From JAWPMT01 sp965267435 (GTDB taxonomy: Bacteria > Bacteroidota > Bacteroidia > Cytophagales > Cyclobacteriaceae), in the NCBI GenBank assembly GCA_965267435.1, contig OZ253960.1, positions 3,906,001 through 3,970,000 of the forward strand: DNA of 64,000 nt, read 5' to 3'. The position numbers and the translations under genes are program-made. The notes below the pieces were generated by a model that was not told the origin of the DNA, searched no databases, and was given only the letters and a program-made list of their open reading frames with translations. Positions 56,257-64,000 of the stretch are shown here, in pieces (the first letter of the stretch is position 1; every line of letters starts with the position of its first letter).

Positions 56257-56919
56257 CTACTTCTTCGGAGGCTTCAAATCCCAATTCTTGAACATTGGGG
56301 CCCGCCCGATCTGGGAGCAAATGGGGCACTCGTTGGGATTATGGCCTCTGGCAGGACAATACTCACGGCCAAAGAAAATGATCTGCAGATGCAGCTTGTT
56401 CCATAGCTCTGAGGCAAAAAGTCGCTTGCAGTCTTTCTCTGTCTGTACGACGTTTTTGCCGGAGCTCAATCCCCATCGGTAGATCAGCCGGTGGATATGC
56501 GTGTCCACAGGAAAAGAAGGCACACCAAAGGCCTGGGCCATCACGACTGATGCCGTTTTATGACCCACAGCCGGCAGCTCCTCCAGGGCCTCCATGTCGG
56601 CAGGGACCTCGCCGTTGTATTTTTCCACGAGGATCTGAGACAATTCAGAAATGCCCTTCGATTTCATCGGGCTCAGCCCACAGGGCCGGATGATGGCCTT
56701 GATGTCTTCAACTGGCACCTTCGCCATGTCATAGGGATTGTCGGCCACGGCAAATAAATCGGGTGTGGTCTTGTTGACGCGTTCGTCGGTGCACTGGGCG
56801 GAGAGGAGCACCGCAACGAGCAATGTGTAGGGGCTGTAATGATCCAAAGGGACGGGTACAACGGGATAGATCTCTTCGAGGGTATTGACCACGAAGTCTA
56901 CTTTCTCCGACTTATTCAT
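56257..56919 (-). CDS. nth: Endonuclease III (DNA glycosylase/AP lyase)
   Basis: A 220-residue base-excision repair enzyme for oxidised pyrimidines. The helix-hairpin-helix LEELPAVGHKTASVVMAQAFG carries the catalytic Lys, and FPVDTHIHR supplies the conserved Asp. The C-terminal iron-sulfur loop is incomplete: three cysteines in CPARGHNPNECPIC, spaced 9 and 2, and no fourth cysteine, where the classic set is C-x6-C-x2-C-x5-C. The cluster is probably lost or altered, as in some relatives. The ATG at 56919 is preferred to a longer frame. Confidence 0.92.
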   Translation of the reverse strand: MNKSEKVDFVVNTLEEIYPVVPVPLDHYSPYTLLVAVLLSAQCTDERVNKTTPDLFAVADNPYDMAKVPVEDIKAIIRPCGLSPMKSKGISELSQILVEKYNGEVPADMEALEELPAVGHKTASVVMAQAFGVPSFPVDTHIHRLIYRWGLSSGKNVVQTEKDCKRLFASELWNKLHLQIIFFGREYCPARGHNPNECPICSQIGRAPMFKNWDLKPPKK

Positions 56920-57081
56920 CGCGCAAAAATGAACAGAATTCATTTGATGCACCCTCTACTGTCACGCTGAAATCTGTAGGGATGGCAGAAGTGCTGCTGG
57001 TCAGCTCTCCCATTTTTTTGTATAAATTGAAAAGCTGCCTGACTTTCTGGCAGGAGAGCACCTACTTAACAGAAACCCACA

Positions 57082-57873
57082 ATGATGGATCTACAATTAA
57101 AGGGCAAACGTGCCCTGATCACAGGAGGAAGTAAAGGAATTGGCCTCGCCGTTGGGCATGGATTGGCAGCACAAGGCGTCGACCTGATCATCTGCTCGCG
57201 AAATGAATCTGAGGTGAAGGCCGCAGCACAAGAAATCGCCGCAGAACACGGAGTAGAGGTAGACCCGCAGCAAGTGGATGTCACCAGCGCCGAAGCTATT
57301 GATCGACTGCTCACCCACATCCGAGATACCTATGGCCAGTTGGACATCTTCATCAGCAACGCCGGACAGGGCAGCGAGGAAAAAATCGAAACGGCCTCGG
57401 ACGAACGATGGCAGTACTACTGGGACTTGCACGTCATGGCGGCCATTCGATTGTCACGAGGTCTGATCCCCCTACTAAATGAAGGAGGCGCTATCCTCAT
57501 GAACTCCTCCATTTGCGCCAAACAACCGCTGGGATATGAGCCCATCTACAATACCACCAAGGCGGCACTTTCCATGTTTTCCAAGTGCCTGGCCAACGAA
57601 CTCATCCCGAAGGGCATCCGGGTCAATACGATCAACCCGGGACTCATCATCACCCCGGACTGGCGGAAGACGGCAGCAAGTCTTGGAGAAAAGGAAGGCA
57701 TCACCGCCGACCAATACCTGGATCGACTGGCGAAGGATTGGACGCCGATTGGCAGATTTGGAACGCCGGAGGAGCTGGCCAACTTCTTTGTATTCATGTG
57801 CTCACCCGTGGCGAGTTACTGTGTGGGCTCCACCTACTACGTAGATGGTGGTTGGTTGAATGTCGTAGAGTAG
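57082..57873 (+). CDS. Short-chain dehydrogenase/reductase
   Basis: A 263-residue NAD(P)-dependent Rossmann oxidoreductase. TGGSKGIG is at 14-21, SNAG near 92-95, catalytic Ser142/143 in MNSSIC and YNTTK with Tyr156 and Lys160. The C-terminal YCVGSTYYVDGGWL is classical. It lies 4 bases before the Kelch-symporter gene and belongs to a sugar-acid gene set, so it may oxidise or reduce a hydroxyl of the imported sugar or of its pyruvate-cleaved product. The exact substrate cannot be read from the sequence. Confidence 0.93.
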   Translation: MMDLQLKGKRALITGGSKGIGLAVGHGLAAQGVDLIICSRNESEVKAAAQEIAAEHGVEVDPQQVDVTSAEAIDRLLTHIRDTYGQLDIFISNAGQGSEEKIETASDERWQYYWDLHVMAAIRLSRGLIPLLNEGGAILMNSSICAKQPLGYEPIYNTTKAALSMFSKCLANELIPKGIRVNTINPGLIITPDWRKTAASLGEKEGITADQYLDRLAKDWTPIGRFGTPEELANFFVFMCSPVASYCVGSTYYVDGGWLNVVE

Positions 57874-57877
57874 CGGC

Positions 57878-60469
57878 GTGAATCTCCTCAGACGCTTCGT
57901 GTGCTCCGCGCTACTGGCATCCCATCTCATAGCGCTATCTGCTGCGGGTCAGACACCGCTGTTTCAATGGTCCAGGCACGCCGAACTTCCTCCCGTAGGC
58001 GATCAATCCACTCCTCTTGGGATCGCAGGTGCCATCGCAGGCATTTCCAATGGTGCTCTAATTGTAGCTGGGGGAGCCAATTTCGACGAACCTATTTGGG
58101 AGAACGACAAGGTGTGGCATGATGACATCTGGGTGCTCCCAGCTTACGAAGAACTTCAAGAGAATAACTGGCTAAAGGCCGGTAAACTGCCAACTCCCCT
58201 GGCTTACAGTGCCGTGGTGACGACCTCCCTCGGTGTGATCGCCATGGGTGGAAGTGACGGCCAGTCGGTCTCGAGGGAAACACTTCTGTTCCAATGGGAC
58301 CCTTCTAAAGAGGAGGTGGGCATTGAGGAGCTGCCACCCTTGCCTCGACCATGTGTCTACGGGAGTGCCACTGTGCAGAACCAAAAAATCTATTTGGCAG
58401 GCGGCACATCCACCATGCAGCTTGAGGATGCCATGGCGAACTTCTGGGTGCTGGACCTTGAAGCGTATGGGACCGACGCCTTCCAATGGCATGAGCTGCC
58501 CTCCTGGCCGGGTCCGGAAAGAGCCTTTAACTTGATTGCCACGCAGCACAATGGCTACGATCAATGCCTGTATGTGATGACAGGTCGCAGATCGGGACCT
58601 ACTCCCGCCACCTGGGAGGTGCTGAAAGATGTGTATGAGTACAACCCGGGCAATGGGACCTGGCGCCAAAAGGCCGACATGCCCCAACCAAGGATGGCGG
58701 GAACGGCTGCCACGGTTGGGCAAAGTCATGTATTTGTACTGAGCGGTGCCGATGGAAGTTTGTACCAGCACGCTGATAGCCTCCGATCTGACCATCCTGG
58801 ATTTCCAGGAACAATTCTGGGATATCACACCATCACCGACACGTGGTTTGATGCCGGACAGGTTCCCGCGAATCAAGTGACCAGCCACCTTATCCAGTCG
58901 GATGAAGCGTTTTTCCTCGTAAGCGGCGAAATCAAACCACGAACACGCACACCTTCGATTTGGAAGATCGAGCCACAACAGACCACGCATTCCCTCGGAT
59001 GGATCAGTAGCAGCGCCATCATCGTCTATCTCATGTTGTTGGTCGCGATCGGTTGGTATTTCGCCCGACGCAACAAAAGCACGGAGGATTTCTTTCGTGG
59101 GGGCCAACGAATACCCTGGTGGGCCGCGGGTTGCAGCATTTTCGCCACCATGTTGAGTTCGCTTACTTTCATGTCGATTCCAGCGAAAACCTACGCAACA
59201 GATTGGTTGTACTTCTTCATTAACCTTTTCATACTCATCCTCGCTCCCTTCATCATCCACTACATCCTCCCGTTCTTTCGGCGGCTCGACGCTACGAGTG
59301 CCTATGAGTACCTTGAAAAACGTTTCAACCTGGCAAGCCGACTGTTCGCCAGCACCTCTTATATCCTTTTTCAGATTGGCAGAATGGCCATTGTCATGTA
59401 CCTGCCATCTTTGGCTCTTTCGACGGTGACACCCATCTCTATTGAAACGTGCATTCTGCTGATGGGGGTGCTGAGTATTCTCTACAGCACCCTTGGCGGC
59501 CTGGAGGCGGTGGTTTGGACAGACACCCTACAGACATTTGTTCTGCTCGGCGGAGCGCTCTTCAGCCTCGGTCTCATCCTCTCCCACGACGACATTGGCT
59601 TTTCACATTTCATCGCTACAGCTGCCGCCGACAGTAAATTTCAAATGGTCGACTTCAGTTGGGACTACCGGACTGCCGTGCTGTGGGTAGTCATCCTGGG
59701 TGGGATCGGCCAAACGCTGATCCCCTACACCTCGGACCAAGGGGTTGTTCAGCGGTATATGTCAGTTGCTTCCGAGCAAAACGCGCGGCAGTCCATTTGG
59801 ACCAACGCAGGCTTGTCGCTTTTTGCAACTCTCCTGTTCTTTACAGTGGGCACGGCGCTCTATGTATTCTACAAACAAAATCCTTCGCAACTGGACCCGA
59901 CCTATCAGACGGACTCGGTCTTTCCACAGTTCATTGCCAGCCAGCTTCCCGCAGGCATCGCAGGACTGGTCATCGCTGGGATCTTCGCGGCTGCGCAGTC
60001 TACGGTGAGCACCAGCATGAACAGCATCTCCACCGCCTTCAGCACCGACTTCGTGAGGCGTTTCCAATTGCTGCATTCGGAGAAGCATTACATGATATTG
60101 GCCCGATCTGCAACTGTCCTTTTTGGCCTGTTCGGCACAGTCTCCGCCCTCGTTATTGCCAATGCAGACGTCAAATCCCTATGGGACTCATTCATGGGCA
60201 TCCTTGGATTGTTGGGGGGCGCCATGTGCGGCTTATTCTTGTTGGGAATCCTCACTGCGAGGGCACATGGTAAAGGAGCCGTTTTCGGCGCCATAGCGGG
60301 TATCATAAGTCTGTGGTGTGTCCAGCAATTCACTGAGATCAGCTTCCTTCTCTATTCCGCGATTGGCATCGCGTCTACCTTCCTTTTCGGCTACTTGTCC
60401 AGCCTGGTCTTGCCCGCCGACGGAAAAGTCATAGATGGGTTGACGATTTACACGCGTAGCCCTTCGTGA
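57878..60469 (+). CDS. Kelch/N-acetylneuraminate-epimerase-like propeller fused to a sodium/solute symporter
   Basis: An 863-residue fusion. A signal peptide (SALLASHLIALSAAGQ) exports a propeller of about 340 residues with Kelch repeats (GALIVAGGANFDEP, LGVIAMGGSDGQ, KIYLAGGTSTM), related to NanM-type sialic acid epimerases. Then come about 13 membrane helices of the SSS family: WWAAGCSIFATMLSSLTFMSIPAKTYA, the GGLEAVVWTDTLQ loop, and IFAAAQSTVSTSMNSISTAFSTD with the conserved sodium-site serines. The propeller thus sits on the periplasmic side and may epimerise or bind the substrate before uptake. The start is GTG, 4 bases after the SDR stop. Confidence 0.92.
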   Translation: MNLLRRFVCSALLASHLIALSAAGQTPLFQWSRHAELPPVGDQSTPLGIAGAIAGISNGALIVAGGANFDEPIWENDKVWHDDIWVLPAYEELQENNWLKAGKLPTPLAYSAVVTTSLGVIAMGGSDGQSVSRETLLFQWDPSKEEVGIEELPPLPRPCVYGSATVQNQKIYLAGGTSTMQLEDAMANFWVLDLEAYGTDAFQWHELPSWPGPERAFNLIATQHNGYDQCLYVMTGRRSGPTPATWEVLKDVYEYNPGNGTWRQKADMPQPRMAGTAATVGQSHVFVLSGADGSLYQHADSLRSDHPGFPGTILGYHTITDTWFDAGQVPANQVTSHLIQSDEAFFLVSGEIKPRTRTPSIWKIEPQQTTHSLGWISSSAIIVYLMLLVAIGWYFARRNKSTEDFFRGGQRIPWWAAGCSIFATMLSSLTFMSIPAKTYATDWLYFFINLFILILAPFIIHYILPFFRRLDATSAYEYLEKRFNLASRLFASTSYILFQIGRMAIVMYLPSLALSTVTPISIETCILLMGVLSILYSTLGGLEAVVWTDTLQTFVLLGGALFSLGLILSHDDIGFSHFIATAAADSKFQMVDFSWDYRTAVLWVVILGGIGQTLIPYTSDQGVVQRYMSVASEQNARQSIWTNAGLSLFATLLFFTVGTALYVFYKQNPSQLDPTYQTDSVFPQFIASQLPAGIAGLVIAGIFAAAQSTVSTSMNSISTAFSTDFVRRFQLLHSEKHYMILARSATVLFGLFGTVSALVIANADVKSLWDSFMGILGLLGGAMCGLFLLGILTARAHGKGAVFGAIAGIISLWCVQQFTEISFLLYSAIGIASTFLFGYLSSLVLPADGKVIDGLTIYTRSPS

Positions 60470-60506
60470 AAGGAAGAAACTCGGACATACCTTCGGCTAG
60501 AGTGCA

Positions 60507-61406
60507 TCAAAAAAACCCAATATCCGTCAACTCCTTTTCCAGTTGGTTATGGTCGTTCAGTGACAGATTTTGAAGTGGCAAACGCACGGGGCCGCACGGC
60601 ACCCCTATCATCTTCATGATGGCTTTTTGAGGAGCTAGTCCCCCATACTTGAAGATGAGTCTGATCATTTCAATGGACTGCATCTGACATCGACGGGCTC
60701 CCTCCATATCTCCGGACTCAAAGTGCTCAATCAATCTCCTATAAATGGGGGCGGCAAAATTGTAGGTGCTGCCAATGAAGCCTTCGGCCCCCACGGCAAG
60801 AGCACTCAACATCATTTCATCGTGTCCGTAAAAGAGATTTTTGTCGGCTTGGTGTGCGGTTAAACAAGCCTGAAAATCATACAGCTTGTGCGCTGTGTAC
60901 TTCATTCCAGCAAAATTGGAGATGACCGCTGTGGCCTCTGCCATGAAGCCCAGAATGTCCATCTCTACCGCCGTTAGAATGGGCACGTGATAGTAGTAGA
61001 AAGGCATTTGAGGAACTGCTTCTGCAATCTTGCTCATGCTTTCGACGAGCGCGGCAGAGTTGGCGATTTTGAAATACGATGGTGGGGTGGCAGAAATGGC
61101 ATCAGCGCCAATTGCCTGCGCATGCCCGGCAAGCTCGACCGATTCCGATAGGCTGTTATGTCCCACATGCACAAATACATACAATCGCCCTGCACTGGCC
61201 TTGACGAAGGCTTCCGCCACCTCGCGTCGCTCCGTTACCGAGAGTGAGGGACCTTCTCCTGTGCTGCCACAGACAAAAACGCCGTTAACGCCCGAATCCA
61301 CCAGATGCTCAACGAAAGGCGGGATGAGGTCCAGTGCTAACCGGTGTTGCTCATCAAACGGCGTAAAAGGGGCAGATACCAGTCCTGTGATCTTTTTGAA
61401 TTTCAT
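60507..61406 (-). CDS. nanA: N-acetylneuraminate lyase-like aldolase (DapA/NanA family)
   Basis: A 299-residue pyruvate-lyase. GST at 47-49 binds the carboxylate, FYYYHVP supplies Tyr near 137-139 and FAGMKYT supplies the Schiff-base Lys169. FYGHDEMML and IGSTYNFAA are features of the N-acetylneuraminate lyase branch rather than dihydrodipicolinate synthase. It should cleave Neu5Ac or a relative to pyruvate and N-acetylmannosamine. It converges on the symporter gene and is divergent from the dehydrogenase gene. The ATG at 61406 is chosen over a longer frame lacking family similarity. Confidence 0.9.
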   Translation of the reverse strand: MKFKKITGLVSAPFTPFDEQHRLALDLIPPFVEHLVDSGVNGVFVCGSTGEGPSLSVTERREVAEAFVKASAGRLYVFVHVGHNSLSESVELAGHAQAIGADAISATPPSYFKIANSAALVESMSKIAEAVPQMPFYYYHVPILTAVEMDILGFMAEATAVISNFAGMKYTAHKLYDFQACLTAHQADKNLFYGHDEMMLSALAVGAEGFIGSTYNFAAPIYRRLIEHFESGDMEGARRCQMQSIEMIRLIFKYGGLAPQKAIMKMIGVPCGPVRLPLQNLSLNDHNQLEKELTDIGFF

Positions 61407-61539
61407 TTTTCGTAGGCGCTCAATTGAAAGTCGATTCACATACAAATCGACCAAATGATGATTGGCATTAAATCTATCGGATTATTGGTATATATGCTGT
61501 AGCAGGACCCGAGAGAACCCTGCCGTTCGACTCCGAGCC

Positions 61540-62457
61540 ATGAAGATATTCTGCCAAATAAGAATTACCGACGATCAAAAACAATGGATGCAACAGCAAC
61601 TACCGAACGCGGAAATAGCTTTTCGGCAGGACTTCACTGACGCTGATGCAGAAGAAGCATTTCGTAAATGCCAAGTCTGCTTTGGCAATCCACCTCTGCC
61701 CTGGGTCGAAAATTCAGAGACGCTTCGATGGCTGCAACTGGACTCTGCAGGGCTCGACCCCTACCAGGGCATTATCAAAGAAGGGAGGATCAAGGTGTCT
61801 AACCTGCAAGACTTCTTTAGTAGGCCTGCGGCCGAGACCACTATCGGGGGCATATTGAGCCTGTATCGGAAATTGCACATCCTTCAGGCCGCCCAAGCTG
61901 AAAGAAAATGGGTATACGATCCTATTCGCCATGAAGTGGAGACCATTGAAGGCAAGAGTATTCTCATTCTGGGTGCGGGCTCGATTGGCAGAACAGTAGG
62001 AGACTATCTGTCGCCTTTTGGAAGCAAGATCACCTTTTATACTCGCCGATCATTATCCGGTTTCCCGACCACCGATTCGCTGCAGGACTTAGGAGCCTAC
62101 GACATCATCGTTGGATGCCTGGCAGAAGCTCCGGAAACGATTAACCTACTGACCGCGGAGCGCCTTAGTCAGCTTAAGCCCACCGCAATCATCGCCAACG
62201 TAGGCAGAGGGTCACTTATCGACGAAGACCACCTAGTACACATGCTCAAAGAAGGAAAACTGGCAGGGGCGTTTTTGGACGTTACCAAAACAGAGCCATT
62301 ACCGGAGGATAGCCCACTGTGGGATACGCCCAACCTACTCCTGGGTCAGCATACGGCTGGAGGGTCACGAGATGAAGTCCTGGGGAAGGTGCGGTTCTGT
62401 GTAAAGAACTTCAGAAACTATATGGAGGGTAAGCCGGAGAATGTGGTGAGGCTTTAG
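61540..62457 (+). CDS. D-2-hydroxyacid dehydrogenase
   Basis: A 305-residue NAD(P)-dependent dehydrogenase. The Rossmann loop ILILGAGSIG is at 141-150, the substrate Arg223 is in NVGRGSLI, Glu252 in TEPLP and acid/base His271 in GQHTAGG. The nonstandard N-terminal part resembles glyoxylate/hydroxypyruvate reductases of the GhrA type. The ATG at 61540 removes a 26-residue upstream extension that does not match. It is divergent from the lyase gene, 133 bases apart. It could reduce pyruvate from the aldolase or process a hydroxyacid intermediate. Confidence 0.9.
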   Translation: MKIFCQIRITDDQKQWMQQQLPNAEIAFRQDFTDADAEEAFRKCQVCFGNPPLPWVENSETLRWLQLDSAGLDPYQGIIKEGRIKVSNLQDFFSRPAAETTIGGILSLYRKLHILQAAQAERKWVYDPIRHEVETIEGKSILILGAGSIGRTVGDYLSPFGSKITFYTRRSLSGFPTTDSLQDLGAYDIIVGCLAEAPETINLLTAERLSQLKPTAIIANVGRGSLIDEDHLVHMLKEGKLAGAFLDVTKTEPLPEDSPLWDTPNLLLGQHTAGGSRDEVLGKVRFCVKNFRNYMEGKPENVVRL

Positions 62458-62527
62458 GTTTGATGGAGCTCTATTGACGATGTCCATATTTGCTAAATAT
62501 AGACATATTGATTATTTTAACCTTGAG

Positions 62528-62749
62528 ATGAACATAAGCTTCACCAACAAACAGGAAAAGTACATCGCCTCGCTCGTTGAATCTGGTGATTATCAAAATG
62601 CTAGCGAGGCTGTACGCGACGCCATTCGGTTACATCAGAAGTACCGCGAAAAAGTAATTGATGATCTGCGCATTGAAATTGAAAAAGGCTGGGAGGGCCC
62701 AACCAGTCCACGAAGCGTCGAAGACATCATAGCTTCAAAAAAGCGGTAG
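62528..62749 (+). CDS. parD: ParD-family antitoxin
   Basis: 73 residues with a ribbon-helix-helix N-terminus (MNISFTNKQEKYIASLVESG) and the ParD signature YQNASEAVRDAIRLH, then a C-terminal tail that would wrap the toxin (GPTSPRSVEDIIASKK). It lies 6 bases before the toxin gene, and the pair probably autoregulates. I chose the ATG at 62528 over an upstream one because the family starts there. Confidence 0.9.
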   Translation: MNISFTNKQEKYIASLVESGDYQNASEAVRDAIRLHQKYREKVIDDLRIEIEKGWEGPTSPRSVEDIIASKKR

Positions 62750-62755
62750 CGCGAA

Positions 62756-63061
62756 TTGGCCGCTCTCGGGAAATATCGCCTCTCACAGGAAGCAGATATC
62801 GATTTGGAATATATCTTCGATTTCACCCAAGCAGAGTTCGGATTCGACCAGGCAGTCTCCTACCTACGGGACCTGGATGAGGCCTTCCTTCTCCTTTCTG
62901 AAAATCCTGAAATAGGGCGGGTGAGGGATGAGATCAAGGTGGGACTTCGAAGTCTCCCAAAACACTCCCATGTTATCTTTTATAGGGTCCTCGAAGATCA
63001 TATAAGAATCGTTCGCGTGCTCCACGGTCGCAGAGATCTGCCGGAGTTTTTCGAGGACTGA
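62756..63061 (+). CDS. parE: RelE/ParE-family toxin
   Basis: 101 residues. YRLSQEADIDLEYIFDFTQAEFG opens the ParE fold, and VIFYRVLEDHIRIVRVLHGRRD is the typical C-terminal strand pair, ending in EFFED. ParE toxins inhibit DNA gyrase and are held in check by ParD. The start is TTG, 6 bases after parD, since no ATG precedes the fold. It appears intact. Confidence 0.9.
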   Translation: MAALGKYRLSQEADIDLEYIFDFTQAEFGFDQAVSYLRDLDEAFLLLSENPEIGRVRDEIKVGLRSLPKHSHVIFYRVLEDHIRIVRVLHGRRDLPEFFED

Positions 63062-63229
63062 AATAAGGCTAGCCTTCGACGTTGCATTTGTCCTGGTGCG
63101 GCCATCCTCGCTCCGACGTCATTCCCAGCAGCCATGGCAGGTTTGTTCTCGTGAAAGGTTAATGATCGGCTGCGTCGGGAATCTGGAGGAGGGGAATGAA
63201 AGAAATAACCGAATCCAAAAAGCAAAATC

Positions 63230-63271
63230 GAACTATTGTCATCCTGAGGCTCTCGAAGGACACAATAGTTC
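63230..63271. repeat. Structured intergenic repeat (second copy of the 21344 core)
   Basis: Perfect 10-base arms GAACTATTGT and ACAATAGTTC enclose a core whose reverse complement contains TCCTTCGAG and GCCTCAGGATG, 20 of 21 positions identical to the 21344-21383 core. Otherwise the 63062-63449 gap between parE and the tRNA holds no gene, only a GCCTTCGGCGATCCCTCGGCG stretch and the tRNA terminator. Confidence 0.65.
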
Positions 63272-63400
63272 TTTAAACCCGGGATTGCCTTCGGCGATCC
63301 CTCGGCGACCACTCCTGCAAATAGAAAGCACACATGCTGGCGCATGCGCTCTTTTTTATTTCTTCGGAACCTCGCAAACCTTCGGTTCGCAGGTCCCTTC

Positions 63401-63439
63401 AAAATAAAAAAACCACATCCTTTTTAGGATGTGGTTTTT
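63401..63439 (-). terminator. Rho-independent terminator of tRNA-Val
   Basis: AAAAACCACATCC and GGATGTGGTTTTT form a perfect 13-base stem with a 6-base loop. On the minus strand it is followed by further T, 11 bases after the tRNA 3' end. The symmetric A/T flanks could also stop transcription from the plus strand. Confidence 0.88.
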
Positions 63440-63449
63440 CTGCTTGATG

Positions 63450-63524
63450 TGGGCGCTGAGGGATTCGAACCCCCGACCCCCTCGGTGTAAACGAGGTGCT
63501 CTGAACCAACTGAGCTAAGCGCCC
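63450..63524 (-). tRNA. tRNA-Val (anticodon UAC)
   Basis: On the minus strand the acceptor GGGCGCT pairs perfectly with AGCGCCC. D stem GCTC/GAGC, anticodon stem CCTCG/CGAGG around TTTACAC and T arm GGGGG/CCCTC around TTCGAAT complete the cloverleaf. The anticodon TAC reads valine codons GTA and others. The discriminator is A and CCA is not encoded. Confidence 0.97.
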
Positions 63525-63607
63525 ATGTCTTTCAAGCCATGTGGCTCAAAAACGGATTGCAAAATTAGTGTAGTTTGTTGCTCTTGCAAGCACTGATCAA
63601 TATTTAT

Positions 63608-64000
63608 TTAGCTCATCGCTACAGCGAAATACTGATTGAAAGGTGACATCTGCTGAAAGAGCTGTAACACGTTCTCTTTGAACTTTGAACTCAACACTTC
63701 CTTGTCCTGCAAATCTCTCGTAATCAGGAAGCTCTTCATTCGCAGCAGCTCAATATTTGGGTGATCCTTAGGGTAGCCCTTTGGTGCAGTTTTGAGGCTC
63801 TCTCCTGTCATTTCCCCGAAGGTCTTCTTGAAAGAGGCATCTTCCACAATCTTCTTCAGATCCGTCGGATTATAATCGATCTCCTGACGGATCTTCTTGA
63901 TGTTCTCGGCTTCGGGCTTGTACACGCCGCCAGCCACAAAGCTCTTGCCTGGCTCGACGTGGATGTAATACGTGGGCTGTGGTGACTTACGCCCACCTTC
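63608..64000 (-). CDS. DUF2461-family protein, 5' end cut by the window edge
   Basis: The last 130 residues of a DUF2461 (TIGR02453) protein, family function unknown. The frame is open to position 64000 and reads EGGRKSPQPTYYIHVEP, then SFVAGGVY, before PEAENIKKIRQEIDY; the family shows a similar YYIHIEPG and AGGVY core. The start lies beyond the window. The visible C-terminus ends QMSPFNQYFAVAMS. It is upstream of tRNA-Val on the same strand. Confidence 0.85.
   Translation of the reverse strand, partial: EGGRKSPQPTYYIHVEPGKSFVAGGVYKPEAENIKKIRQEIDYNPTDLKKIVEDASFKKTFGEMTGESLKTAPKGYPKDHPNIELLRMKSFLITRDLQDKEVLSSKFKENVLQLFQQMSPFNQYFAVAMS

Noticed and set aside
60507..61406. Dihydrodipicolinate synthase (dapA)
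   Set aside because: The IGSTYN and FYGHDEMML patterns and the symporter context fit the sialate lyase branch better, although only an assay would settle it.
1..64000. CRISPR arrays, prophage, insertion sequences and rRNA
   Set aside because: No regularly spaced repeats, transposase, integrase, phage structural genes or rRNA motifs were seen on either strand.

Overview
The window reads as chromosome of a Bacteroidota bacterium. The evidence is a GldH gliding lipoprotein next to a RicT/YaaT-type PSP1 protein, a SusC/SusD pair, a secreted amylase with a C-terminal type IX secretion (T9SS) sorting domain, a GWxTD-domain protein, several lipoproteins with Bacteroidota-style lipoboxes, and TAnnTTTG-type promoter boxes. 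G+C looks near 50 percent. Many tandem FG-GAP/ASPIC proteins next to SusCD would fit a Cytophagia- or Saprospiria-like lineage, but that placement is inference.

Layout. 1-20.9 kb is mainly housekeeping: hemA, a ComEA-like helix-hairpin-helix protein, a very large SF1 helicase, pirin, a FAD disulfide oxidoreductase, gldH-ricT, purD, recQ, a mannose-1-phosphate guanylyltransferase gene, rlmB, a GWxTD protein, a methyltransferase, dps, asnB and an NlpC/P60 hydrolase. A tRNA-Ala with its own terminator and a 0.5 kb repeat-rich gap follow (21.0-21.5 kb).

21.5-46.9 kb is an alpha-glucan utilisation region. It holds a secreted pullulanase-like GH13 enzyme, a T9SS-exported GH13 amylase, a SusA-like GH13 enzyme, susC, susD and a divergent LacI-type regulator. 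Two LacI-type operator candidates share a 12-base word, one ahead of the amylase and one ahead of susC. Downstream of susD, after a terminator, lies a tightly packed operon of three ~1,086-residue FG-GAP/ASPIC lipoproteins plus one unknown lipoprotein. The likely flow is: surface amylase and pullulanase cut polysaccharide, SusCD imports oligosaccharides, and the SusA-like enzyme finishes them in the periplasm. The role of the FG-GAP lipoproteins is open.

46.9-57 kb is mixed: an unknown lipoprotein, a PadR regulator with its target permease and a phased repeat in its promoter, an aldehyde dehydrogenase, small membrane proteins, a beta-propeller/cytochrome c protein, and an Nth glycosylase with an incomplete iron-sulfur cysteine set. 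57-62.5 kb is a compact catabolic module: an SDR dehydrogenase, a Kelch propeller fused to a sodium/solute symporter, an N-acetylneuraminate-lyase-like aldolase and a D-2-hydroxyacid dehydrogenase. It suggests uptake and oxidation of a sialic-acid-like sugar. The window ends with a ParDE toxin-antitoxin pair, a repeat-bearing gap, tRNA-Val and a truncated DUF2461 gene. I see no prophage, insertion sequence, CRISPR array or rRNA. Bases 1-111 hold no recognisable gene.
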